This document shows, piece by piece, positions 41,502-49,293 of a DNA stretch of 64,000 bases (the first letter of the stretch is position 1; every line of letters begins with the position of its first letter). Below the pieces are notes generated by a model that saw only the letters and a list, made by a program, of their open reading frames with translations, was not told the origin of the DNA and did not search any database. Origin of the DNA: Erwinia aphidicola (lineage in GTDB: Bacteria > Pseudomonadota > Gammaproteobacteria > Enterobacterales > Enterobacteriaceae); assembly GCF_014773485.1 (NCBI RefSeq), contig NZ_JACXBP010000007.1:1-64000 (forward strand). Reading direction: 5' to 3'. Both the position numbers and the translations under genes were made by a program.

Positions 41502-42509
41502 ATGGCGTCTTTGAAAGATGTGGCCAGAATGGCCAATGTATCGTTAATGACAGTTTCGCGGGCGCTTAATTACCCTGAACGCGTAAAGCCCGAGACCCTT
41601 GCACGCGTGCAGGAAGCGATTCTGCATTTGAACTACGTACCCGATTTGTCGGCAAAACAGATCCGCAGTGTGGGGACTAAAAACAAGACGATTGGCGTAC
41701 TGGCATTGGATACGGTAACCACACCCTTTTCCGTCGAAATCACGCTGTCAATCGAGGAGACCGCGCGCGCACACGGTTGGAAAAGCTTCGTGGTTAACAT
41801 GTTCTCTGATGATAATCCGGACGAAATTGTCGATCTGCTGCTTGCTCATCGGCCCGGTGGCATCATTTTCACTACCATGGGGCTGCGTGAAGTACGCATA
41901 CCGCCCAAGCTGCTGACACATCCCTGTGTTCTGGCAAATTGCGAGAATAAAGACGAGCCCGTTGCCTGTTACATACCCGATGACGAGAAGGGCCAGTACA
42001 CTGCAGTTAGAGCCTTGTTGGCAGCAGGATATCGTCGGCCTATCTGTCTGCATTTACCCGCCAACCACCTGGCGACGTCCCGTCGCCAAAAGGGAATGGC
42101 GCGCGCCTGTCTTGAGGCAGGCATCGATCCCGGTACGCTGGATCATTACTATATGCAGCTTGGCGATGAGCACTACCGTGACATTCCCGACCTTCTCATG
42201 GCTCATATTCGTCAGGGGATACCTCAGTTTGATTCGGTGATTTGCGGGAATGACCGCATCGCATTTATGGTGTATCAGACGCTTTTGGCTAAAGGAATTC
42301 GTATCCCGCAGGATATCGGGGTTATTGGTTACGATAATCATGTAGGCATTGGCAACCTGTTTTTGCCGCCGTTATCTACGGTACAGTTACCGCATTACGA
42401 AATTGGTCGACTGAGTACTTTGCATATCATTAACGGTGATGACAGCAAGGCGAGGGTACTGGTGGATAGCCCCTGGCTGTCTCGCGAGTCATTTAGTCGC
42501 TGCACCTGA
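41502..42509 (+). CDS. cscR: LacI-family sucrose regulon repressor CscR
   Basis: A 335-residue LacI-type repressor. The headpiece is MASLKDVARMANVSLMTVSR then ALNYPERVKPETLARVQEAI, with the hinge helix at NYVPDLSAKQIRS, and a periplasmic-binding-protein-like effector core ends the protein. It lies divergent from cscBA, the arrangement of csc regulons, and probably binds the paired GTTAACGTTAAC-type sites. GGAAGG directly precedes the ATG. No fructokinase gene (cscK) is present in the cluster, unlike E. coli csc. Confidence 0.9.
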   Translation: MASLKDVARMANVSLMTVSRALNYPERVKPETLARVQEAILHLNYVPDLSAKQIRSVGTKNKTIGVLALDTVTTPFSVEITLSIEETARAHGWKSFVVNMFSDDNPDEIVDLLLAHRPGGIIFTTMGLREVRIPPKLLTHPCVLANCENKDEPVACYIPDDEKGQYTAVRALLAAGYRRPICLHLPANHLATSRRQKGMARACLEAGIDPGTLDHYYMQLGDEHYRDIPDLLMAHIRQGIPQFDSVICGNDRIAFMVYQTLLAKGIRIPQDIGVIGYDNHVGIGNLFLPPLSTVQLPHYEIGRLSTLHIINGDDSKARVLVDSPWLSRESFSRCT

Positions 42510-42724
42510 CATTCAGTCAGCCCGAGTGGTGAAGCAGCATCACGACGTCGCAGGCATTTTTTCATCAAAGGCCTGGATCACCGCAAGGCGGTTAAGAACT
42601 CCCCAAAGCAGCGGCAGGATCGCCGTTGCAGGGCGACATGGTGACCAACCTAATAGTGATAATCCTGGCTGCCTGAATAAGAACAGGCTAACCGGAGTAC
42701 GACATTTTAACTTTGCTAGAACAA

Positions 42725-42772
42725 GACGTTATCGCTTGGGACTGACGTTATCGCTTGGGACTGACGTTATCG
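42725..42772. repeat. 19-bp tandem repeat, two and a half copies
   Basis: GACGTTATCGCTTGGGACT occurs at 42725-42743 and 42744-42762, then GACGTTATCG at 42763-42772. The two full units are identical. Confidence 0.9.
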
Positions 42773-42876
42773 GTGCGTATAATGTATATTATGTTAAATA
42801 AGATATCAGGTAGTTAATCCGTCAGGGCTTTCTGACCAGCCTCATTGCCCTGCTCTTACGGATGTCAATTCAGGCA

Positions 42877-42934
42877 GCGCTACGTGAATTCTACGAAATT
42901 GTGTGGGCTCTCCCACGCCAGGATTTACGTAGCG
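42877..42934. repeat. 58-bp element with GCTACGT terminal inverted repeats, copy 1
   Basis: It begins GCGCTACGTGAATTCT and ends GATTTACGTAGCG. The ends are inverted repeats (CGCTACGTGAATTC against CGCTACGTAAATCC, 12 of 14). The interior (GTGTGGGCTCTCCCAC) can also form a small hairpin. Copy 2 is at 44031. Confidence 0.7.
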
Positions 42935-43017
42935 TTGCCTGTAAAACGCACTCACGATCAACTGCCACCTTTTGCCTGTGTCATGATGCATTCACTCATC
43001 ACCCACAGGAACGGCTC

Positions 43018-43464
43018 ATGTCAGACAATGATGTTGGATTTAGTCATCTGGCTTTACAGGTGAAAGACCTGTCGAAAAGCGTCGAATTTTATCAGCGTTA
43101 CGCAGGCATGCAGATTATTCATCAGCGTGAACCCGGGATTGCTGAAGCACAAAAAGTGGCGTGGCTGTCTGACCTGACGCGGCCGTTCGCGCTGGTGCTG
43201 GTGCAGTCAGAAATCAGTAATGACACACCGCTGGGACCCTTCGGTCATATTGGCGTGGCCTGCGGTAGCCGCGAGGAGATCGATGCCAAGGTCAAACTGG
43301 CTGAGCAGGAAGGCGTTTTGCGCCGTGCAGCGCAGCAATCTGCTGCACCGGTTGGCTACTGGGCTTTCTTTGCGGATCCTGATGGCAATACGCTGGAGCT
43401 GTCATATGGTCAGCAGATCGGCATGGAAGTTATCACCGCGCGCCTGTCGTCATCGACCGGCTAA
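43018..43464 (+). CDS. VOC/glyoxalase-superfamily protein
   Basis: A 148-residue protein with paired beta-alpha-beta-beta-beta modules of the vicinal oxygen chelate superfamily. GFSHLALQVKDLSKSVEFYQ has the first metal His, FGHIGVACGSREEIDAKV the second, and ADPDGNTLELSYGQ the metal Glu near the end. The family includes glyoxalase I, dioxygenases and fosfomycin-type resistance proteins; the activity here is not clear. ATG 43018 is preceded by AGGA at eight bases; the open frame extends upstream to 42862 through the repeat element, so I exclude that part. It converges with the GNAT gene, overlapping by four bases. Confidence 0.85.
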   Translation: MSDNDVGFSHLALQVKDLSKSVEFYQRYAGMQIIHQREPGIAEAQKVAWLSDLTRPFALVLVQSEISNDTPLGPFGHIGVACGSREEIDAKVKLAEQEGVLRRAAQQSAAPVGYWAFFADPDGNTLELSYGQQIGMEVITARLSSSTG

Positions 43465-43934
43465 AGCAGTGATTTACTCATGCGGTAGTTGATAAAGTTC
43501 TGGCCACGCACCTGCACCTGTTGTGCTGCGAGCAGTTGGTACCCTCGCCTGCTGAAAAATGGCTCAGCCGTGACGCTGGCCTCAGTAAATATCTCCGGCA
43601 ACGCCATGGCAATAACGGCGTACTCCAGTTTTTCCAACAGCGCACTGGCCACCCCGGTGCGCAGATACTCCGGATGGGTGAACATCAGATCGAGATGACC
43701 ATCAAACTCTACGTTGCCAAAACCCACTATCTTATCCTCGATGCTGGCAACCCAGCAGTGACTGTCGAGCAGCCGCTTTTGCCAGGACTCCCGATCAACC
43801 TGTGCCCAGGCTGCAATCTGTGCAGGATTATAATCGTGTGAGGCTGTCTCGCACACAGCGCGTTCAAACACCGTAATCACCCCTTCGAGGTCAGAATGTT
43901 GGTACGACCTCAGCTTAAATGTCTGACTATGCAC
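43461..43934 (-). CDS. GNAT N-acetyltransferase, YafP-like
   Basis: A 157-residue acetyltransferase related to E. coli YafP (AVCETASHDYNPAQIAAWAQ, VDRESWQKRLLDSHCWVASI, LDLMFTHPEYLRTGVASALL with the acetyl-CoA loop). YafP belongs to the DNA-damage-inducible dinB operon and has been linked to nitroaromatic toxicity. I prefer GTG 43934, preceded by AAGGAG and matching the YafP length. ATGs at 43955 and 43964 are in frame but lack a ribosome-binding site. It lies tail-to-tail with the VOC gene, and both lie between two copies of a small repeat element. Confidence 0.82.
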   Translation of the reverse strand: MHSQTFKLRSYQHSDLEGVITVFERAVCETASHDYNPAQIAAWAQVDRESWQKRLLDSHCWVASIEDKIVGFGNVEFDGHLDLMFTHPEYLRTGVASALLEKLEYAVIAMALPEIFTEASVTAEPFFSRRGYQLLAAQQVQVRGQNFINYRMSKSLL

Positions 43935-44030
43935 TATTCCCCACTCCTTATCCATTTGAAGCAAAAGAGGGTCATCGACACTCCGTAACTTCCTATCCTA
44001 TTGAATATAAAGTAAAATATAAAACAGATC

Positions 44031-44087
44031 GCGCTACGTGAATTCTGATGTTTTTGCAGTACTGTGATACAGGAAGATTGACGTAGC
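44031..44087. repeat. 57-bp element with GCTACGT terminal inverted repeats, copy 2
   Basis: It begins with the same 16 bases as copy 1 (GCGCTACGTGAATTCT) and ends GATTGACGTAGC. The interiors differ. The two copies lie in the same orientation on either side of the VOC and GNAT genes. Confidence 0.7.
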
Positions 44088-44193
44088 ACCGTTAAAAATG
44101 TCCTCCTGAACGGCCTGCAGCCTCAATGATAGCGCGGTAGTTACAGATGACACACTCATAGTTATATCTGTACGTTGTAACTAAAGTACCACA

Positions 44194-44844
44194 TTATCGA
44201 TGATTTAAATGCCGCGACAGCCGATCGCCGCACAGCTGTAATACCGTAACCAGCGCCACCAGCACGATTATCACCGTGAGCATCACCTGCGAGTCAAAAC
44301 GCTGATAGCCGTAGCGGTAAGCAATATCCCCCAGCCCGCCCGCACCAATCGCGCCCGCCATTGCCGAAGCATTAATCATGGTGACCAGCGTAATGGTAAA
44401 TCCGCTGACAATCCCCGGGCGCGCCTCTGCCAGCAGCACATGCCAGATGATATGCCGCCGATGGAAGCCCATCGCCTGCGCCGCCTCCACCAACCCTTTA
44501 TCCACCTCGCGCAGGCTCACCTCGGCAATACGCGCAAAGAACGGCGTTGCAGCCAGCGTCAGTGGGACAACGGCGGCCCACACGCCATAGGAGGTACCCA
44601 CCACCAGTCGGGTAAAGGGGATCAGCGCAACCATCAGGATCAGAAATGGCACCGAGCGGAACAGGTTGACGACCCAGCCCAACAGGCGATTAAGCAGCGG
44701 ATTGGCGAAGAGATTATTGCGATCGGTAATCACTAATATCACCGCCAGCGGCAACCCCAACAGCAGCGCGGCCAACGAGGAGGCTCCGACCATCATCAGC
44801 GTATCGAGCAGCCCCTGCCATAAACGTTCAAGCTGGAGTGACAT
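44194..44844 (-). CDS. ABC transporter permease, MetI type
   Basis: A 216-residue permease, the usual MetI length, with about five hydrophobic segments. The EAA-loop signature is EAAQAMGFHRRHIIWHVLLA, and AGAIGAGGLGDIAYRYGYQR is diagnostic for MetI. I start at ATG 44844 (MSLQLERLWQGLLDTLMMVG); the open frame to 44970 lies inside the ATPase gene. The start overlaps the ATPase stop by 17 bases. With the ATPase and binding protein it forms a methionine-family importer, here next to organosulfur enzymes. Confidence 0.92.
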   Translation of the reverse strand: MSLQLERLWQGLLDTLMMVGASSLAALLLGLPLAVILVITDRNNLFANPLLNRLLGWVVNLFRSVPFLILMVALIPFTRLVVGTSYGVWAAVVPLTLAATPFFARIAEVSLREVDKGLVEAAQAMGFHRRHIIWHVLLAEARPGIVSGFTITLVTMINASAMAGAIGAGGLGDIAYRYGYQRFDSQVMLTVIIVLVALVTVLQLCGDRLSRHLNHR

Positions 44845-45907
44845 AGCCCAGCACCTCCACGCGGTCAGCCAGCGTCTGCGGAATGCTGGCAGGATTAAAC
44901 GGCAGCGGCTGTCTGGCCGCCTGCAATACGATATGGCCAATCTGTCGGCCCTGCACCCACTCCAGCGCACTCTGGATCAGGATAACCTCCTCACCCAGTA
45001 GCCCGAGCTGCGGCACCGCCCCCTGACCGGTATAGCTCAGGCGCAGCAGCGGCTGGTCACTCTGCGTCTGGGGAGCGCGATGCAGGTGCGCCAGCAGCGC
45101 TTCCGGCAGACCGCTATGCTGAGGATTGAGCAGGATGCGGGTGGTCGGCTGCTGCGGATCGCCATACACCGCCCACACCGGGCCCTGCTCTATCACCTTG
45201 CCCTGCTCCAGTACCGCCACCTGGTGGCACAGATCGTGGATCACATTCATCTCATGGGTAATAAGCACGATGGTGATGCCCTGCCGCTGATTAATCTCGC
45301 GCAGCAACGCCAGAATCGAGGCGGTAGTCTCCGGGTCAAGTGCCGAGGTGGCTTCATCGCACAGCAGCAGCTGCGGCTGATGCACCAGCGCCCGGGCAAT
45401 CCCTACCCGCTGCTTCTGCCCGCCGGAAAGCTGCGCTGGCCAGGCGTGCTGGCGTTCTTCCAGCCCGACCAGCGCCAGCAGCTCATCAACCCGCTTTTTG
45501 CGCAGCGGTGGAGAAACGCCCGCCACCTTCAGCGGTAGCTCGATATTCTCACGCACGCTTTTCGCCGACAGCAGGTTGAAGTGCTGGAATATCATGCCGG
45601 TGCCGCGCCGCCATTCAACCAGCTCACGCTGAGTCAGGCGGTTAATATCGACACCATCCACCACCACGCGCCCCGCCGTGGGCGTTTCCAGCCGGTTAAG
45701 ACAGCGGATCAGCGAGGACTTGCCCGCGCCGCTGCGCCCGATAATACCGTAGATAGCCCCGCGCGGGATCGTCAGGTTGATATCGTGCAGCGCATCCAGC
45801 GGCTGGCCGGAATAGCGTTTCACCAACCCCTGAATCGCCACATGCGTCGAGCCATCCGGGCTTACGGCATCAGCTTCTGTTAGCTCATCCCACGTCATCG
45901 TCGCCAT
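44828..45907 (-). CDS. ABC transporter ATPase, MetN type with NIL domain
   Basis: A 359-residue ATPase: Walker A GRSGAGKSS, Q-loop FQHFNLL, signature LSGGQKQR, Walker B LLLCDEATSALDP and His-switch ITHEMNVI. The C-terminal 80 residues (LLRLSYTGQGAVPQLGLLGE then EVILIQSALEWVQGRQIGHI) form the NIL domain, by which MetN senses methionine. An N-terminal extension of about 20 residues precedes the ATPase core. The gene lies two bases from the binding-protein stop and overlaps the permease start. Confidence 0.93.
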   Translation of the reverse strand: MATMTWDELTEADAVSPDGSTHVAIQGLVKRYSGQPLDALHDINLTIPRGAIYGIIGRSGAGKSSLIRCLNRLETPTAGRVVVDGVDINRLTQRELVEWRRGTGMIFQHFNLLSAKSVRENIELPLKVAGVSPPLRKKRVDELLALVGLEERQHAWPAQLSGGQKQRVGIARALVHQPQLLLCDEATSALDPETTASILALLREINQRQGITIVLITHEMNVIHDLCHQVAVLEQGKVIEQGPVWAVYGDPQQPTTRILLNPQHSGLPEALLAHLHRAPQTQSDQPLLRLSYTGQGAVPQLGLLGEEVILIQSALEWVQGRQIGHIVLQAARQPLPFNPASIPQTLADRVEVLGYVTPA

Positions 45908-45909
45908 GC

Positions 45910-46704
45910 TTACTGCTGCCAGCCAGGCTGATAGAGCTTGCCGTAAAACTTATCGAGGCTGGCGCGCACCACCGGGGAGTGCTGATAGATATCAACAAAC
46001 TTCTTCAGGCGCGGATCGTCCTGGTGCCCGTCGCGGATAACAAACTGAATCACATATTCCGGGTGCTCCAGCCCGTCAAACAACAGCGCGTTATTCGGGT
46101 CAATCACGCCGGAGGCGCGCAGATAGTGCGGATAGCCCTGTGCGAGATCAACCTCCTCCAGCGAGCGCGACAGCTGCACCGCTTCCACTTCAATAATCTT
46201 CAGGTGCTTCGGGTTAGCCACAATATCGTCAACGGTAGACTTCAGCCCCGCGCCGGGCTTTAGGGTTATCAGCTTCGCCTTTTGCAGCAGCAGCAGGCCG
46301 CGCCCGCCGTTGATGGGGTCATTGGCAATCGCCACCGTGCCGCCGTCAGGGATCTGATCGAGACTGCTGTGCTTTTTCGAGTACAGGCCGACATTATTAA
46401 TAATCGCCGGGGCGTACTTCACCAGATGAAATCCGCCCTGCTGATTGGCGTTATCAAGAAACGGCTGATGCTGGAACAGGTTAACGTCGATATCGCCGTT
46501 TTCGACGCTGACGTTAGGCGCCGTCCAGTCGCTGAACTCAATCAGTTCCACCGCCAGCCCCTGTTTCTTTGCCTCTGCCACGGCGGTTTCCAGTGGCGGT
46601 GCGAAGGCCGAGGTGGTGCCGACTTTGAGCGGCCCGCTGTAATCGGCCGCCAGCGCATTTCCGCTGAGCAGCGCGGTCAGTAACAGTGTTTTAATTATTT
46701 TCAT
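45910..46704 (-). CDS. Substrate-binding protein of MetQ/NlpA family, without lipobox
   Basis: A 264-residue periplasmic binding protein. The signal peptide MKIIKTLLLTALLSGNALA-A has no Cys at the cleavage site, so it should be soluble rather than the lipoprotein form of MetQ. MetQ-like stretches include LKVGTTSAFAPPLETAVAEA, DIDVNLFQHQPFLDNANQQG and VAIANDPINGGRGLLLLQKA. GGGG lies six bases before the ATG. It is located between the monooxygenase gene and the ATPase. The ligand may be a sulfur compound other than methionine. Confidence 0.9.
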   Translation of the reverse strand: MKIIKTLLLTALLSGNALAADYSGPLKVGTTSAFAPPLETAVAEAKKQGLAVELIEFSDWTAPNVSVENGDIDVNLFQHQPFLDNANQQGGFHLVKYAPAIINNVGLYSKKHSSLDQIPDGGTVAIANDPINGGRGLLLLQKAKLITLKPGAGLKSTVDDIVANPKHLKIIEVEAVQLSRSLEEVDLAQGYPHYLRASGVIDPNNALLFDGLEHPEYVIQFVIRDGHQDDPRLKKFVDIYQHSPVVRASLDKFYGKLYQPGWQQ

Positions 46705-46731
46705 GATGACCCCTTTATATGTCCCAGATGT

Positions 46732-48078
46732 TCAAAGATCGCGACGCCACCGGGCGGCCGGATGGCGCAGCGGCAGGCGGTCGTGGTGGAAGAGTTTGTG
46801 GCGCAGCGTGCCGGGCTGATAGGCGGTTTTATAACGCCCGCGCTGCTGAAGTTCCGGTATGACCAGCTCGATGAAATCGATATAGCTCTGCGGATTGACG
46901 ATGCGCGTCAGGTTAAAGCCGTCGATATCCGCCTCATCCAGCCAGTGAATAAGCTGGTCGGCCACCTGCGACGGGCTGCCAACAATCAGCGGATAGCGGC
47001 CACCGAGGGCGTGCTGCTCCAGCAGCCGCCGCCGTGTCCAGCCGCTGAAGGTTTTGCTGACCGACTCGATGGCGCGCCCGGAGCCGCTGTCGATCGGCTC
47101 ATCCAGCCCGAAGCGGGCGAGATCGATGCCGATAGAGCTGGAGAAGTGGGCAATCCCCGCTTCCGGGCTGGCATAGCGCAGGTACTCCTGATGCTTCTCC
47201 TGCGCCTCCTTTTCCGTGGGCGCGACAATCACCGACACGCCCATAAACACCTTCACATCACCCGGTTCACGCCCGGCATCGCGCGCGGCGCGGCGCAGCG
47301 TGTCCACCTGGGTGCGCATCGCCTGCGGGGTGCTGCCGTTAACAAAGCTACACTCCGCGTGGCGGGCGGCAAACTGCACGCCGCGTGCCGAACTCCCGGC
47401 CTGAAACAGCAGCGGCGTGCGCTGCGGTGACGGGGAGCTGAGATGGTACCCCTCCAGCTGGTAATACTTACCGTGATGGCGCACCGGATGAATTTTTGCC
47501 GCATCGGCGTAGCGGCGCTGCTGGCGGTCGGCGAGCACTGCACCCTCTTGCCAGCTGCCCTCCCACAGCTGGTAGCTGACGTCGAGAAACTCGTCCGCCT
47601 GGTCGTAGCGCTCGTCGTGGCCAAGCAGCTGCGGCTGCCCCATCGCCCGCGCGGCGCTGTCGAGATAACCGGTAACAATGTTCCAGCCCACGCGGCCATT
47701 AGTGAGATGGTCGAGGGTGGAAAAACGGCGGGCAAACGGGTATGGCGCCTCGTAGCTCAGGTTGGCGGTCAGCCCGAAGCCGAGGTGCTCGGTGACGCTG
47801 GCCATCGCCGACACCAGCATCAGCGGATCGTTAACCGGCAGCTGCACCGACTCGCTGGCGGTCAGCGTAATCCCCTGCTGATAGACGTCATACACGCCGA
47901 GGATATCGGCAATAAACAGCCCGTCAAACAGGCCGCGCTCCAGGGTACGCGCCAGGTCCAGCCAGTAGCGTAAGTCGTTAAACTCGGTGGAGCGGTCAAG
48001 CGGATGGGTCCACATGCCGTGATGGATATGCCCGACGCAGTTCATATTGAAGGCGTTAAGCAGGATTTTTTTGCTCAC
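46732..48078 (-). CDS. FMN-dependent monooxygenase, NtaA/SnaA/DszA family
   Basis: A 448-residue flavin monooxygenase of the bacterial luciferase-like NtaA/SnaA/SoxA(DszA) group, requiring reduced FMN from a separate reductase. The opening KILLNAFNMNCVGHIHHGMW, the middle FARRFSTLDHLTNGRVGWNI then VTGYLDSAARAMG, and LLFQAGSSARGVQFAARHAE are family blocks. The start is GTG 48078, overlapping the previous TGA (GTGA) with GGGGGA upstream. DszA-type enzymes cleave sulfones; others oxidise nitrilotriacetate or pristinamycin. With the SfnB/DszC-like neighbours and a MetQ-type importer, desulfurisation of an organosulfur compound is the likely job. Confidence 0.9.
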   Translation of the reverse strand: MSKKILLNAFNMNCVGHIHHGMWTHPLDRSTEFNDLRYWLDLARTLERGLFDGLFIADILGVYDVYQQGITLTASESVQLPVNDPLMLVSAMASVTEHLGFGLTANLSYEAPYPFARRFSTLDHLTNGRVGWNIVTGYLDSAARAMGQPQLLGHDERYDQADEFLDVSYQLWEGSWQEGAVLADRQQRRYADAAKIHPVRHHGKYYQLEGYHLSSPSPQRTPLLFQAGSSARGVQFAARHAECSFVNGSTPQAMRTQVDTLRRAARDAGREPGDVKVFMGVSVIVAPTEKEAQEKHQEYLRYASPEAGIAHFSSSIGIDLARFGLDEPIDSGSGRAIESVSKTFSGWTRRRLLEQHALGGRYPLIVGSPSQVADQLIHWLDEADIDGFNLTRIVNPQSYIDFIELVIPELQQRGRYKTAYQPGTLRHKLFHHDRLPLRHPAARWRRDL

Positions 48079-49283
48079 AGCGTCCCCCTGCGGGCGGGTA
48101 ACGCACCGTTTAACAGATAGTTGCCGATCGCCGGATACTTCCAGCGCACCGGGTCGTGCAGCGTATGGGTGCGGGCATTGCGCCAGTGTCGGTCAAGGTT
48201 ATGCTCGCGTAGCGCGGAGCGGGTGCCGGAAAGCTCAAACAGCAGGTTGGATGCCTCCAGCGCCAGCTCGGTGGTCCAGGCGCGCACGATGGCAACGGCA
48301 ATCGAGGCCGCCGCCACGCTGTCGGCATCCGGGTTACGCTGCGCGGCGTCTACCGCTTCACCCGCCTCCTGCAGGAGGGCGTCACCGGCCTGCAGGCGTG
48401 GCGCAATCTGGCCCACGCGATCGATGGTCAGCGTATCCTGCGCGGCGTGATCCACCCCGGCATCGGGCCACGGGCGCGCACGGCTGTTGATAAAGTTCAG
48501 CATGTCGTTAAATGCGGCGCGGGCGATGCCCTGTTCGATGGCGGCATGCATGATCTGCGCGAATGACCCCACGGTGGTCGGGCGCTCAAAGGCGCTCTGA
48601 AACGGCACGATATCCTGCGGGTCGACCCTGACGTGATCAAAGGTGACCGTGCCGCTGCCGGTGGTACGCTGCCCGAATCCGGACCAGTCGTCGATCACGC
48701 TGACGCCAGGCTGAAAGCGCGGGACAAATACCAGCTGTTCCCTGCCGCTGGCATCACGCGCCGCAGTGGGAATGCGGTCAGCATACAGCGCGCCGGTGGC
48801 GTAAAACTTCTGGCCGTTAAGCAGTAAATCCGCACCCTGCGGCAACACCGCCGTACAGCGCTGATGGGCCGCCGCCGAGCTGAACTCCGCCAGCGCGTTG
48901 CCGAGATGCACGCCGTCCAGCACCTCCTGATAAAAACGCTGCTGCTGCGCCGGGCTGCCGTTGACGCGCAGTACCTCCAGCGCATAAAAGTGGTTCTGCG
49001 GCACCTGACCAATCGCGGCATCGGCCTCACTCAGAATGGCGATCGCCTGCGCCAGCACCGCCGAAGAGAGCGCAGCGCCGCCGAATTCGGCCGGTACGGT
49101 AATCGCGCCCAGCCCGGAGGCAAACAGCGCCTGCAACTGCGCGTGCGGCAGTTCGCGCTCGCGGTCCCTGCGTGAAGATCCGCTGCGAAACTCCTGCGCC
49201 AGCTGCTGAGCAACCTCGATAGCCTGCTCAGCACTGTGAATGCGGCTGGCGGGATTTTTGGCCTGAACCTGACTGGTTGGCAT
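48075..49283 (-). CDS. SfnB/DszC-like flavin-dependent acyl-CoA dehydrogenase-fold monooxygenase (copy 2)
   Basis: A 402-residue protein of the acyl-CoA dehydrogenase fold. GLGAITVPAEFGGAALSS, AIGQVPQNHFYALEVLRVNG, GQKFYATGALYADRIP and DDWSGFGQRTTGSGTVTFDH match the SfnB/DszC group, which hydroxylates sulfur compounds with reduced flavin. I take ATG 49283; the frame is open upstream to 49469, but that part is the neighbour gene in another phase. It lies ten bases after the paralogue at 49294 and overlaps the monooxygenase start by four bases. A 57-base stretch at its 3' end (48150-48206) is nearly identical to the neighbour's (49369-49425). Confidence 0.88.
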   Translation of the reverse strand: MPTSQVQAKNPASRIHSAEQAIEVAQQLAQEFRSGSSRRDRERELPHAQLQALFASGLGAITVPAEFGGAALSSAVLAQAIAILSEADAAIGQVPQNHFYALEVLRVNGSPAQQQRFYQEVLDGVHLGNALAEFSSAAAHQRCTAVLPQGADLLLNGQKFYATGALYADRIPTAARDASGREQLVFVPRFQPGVSVIDDWSGFGQRTTGSGTVTFDHVRVDPQDIVPFQSAFERPTTVGSFAQIMHAAIEQGIARAAFNDMLNFINSRARPWPDAGVDHAAQDTLTIDRVGQIAPRLQAGDALLQEAGEAVDAAQRNPDADSVAAASIAVAIVRAWTTELALEASNLLFELSGTRSALREHNLDRHWRNARTHTLHDPVRWKYPAIGNYLLNGALPARRGTL

Positions 49284-49293
49284 GACGTGCTCC

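Larger units (their letters stand above)
42510..43017. other. 508-base region with repeats, no gene
   Basis: It holds a 19-bp tandem repeat at 42725, an AT-rich stretch with GTATAATGTATATTATG at 42777, and one copy of the GCTACGT-ended element at 42877. Open frames here look random. A promoter for the VOC gene is expected within it. Confidence 0.5.

Noticed and set aside
44194-46704. Naming the importer metNIQ outright
   Set aside because: The family is clear, but the operon with sulfur monooxygenases and the absence of a lipobox suggest a different ligand.
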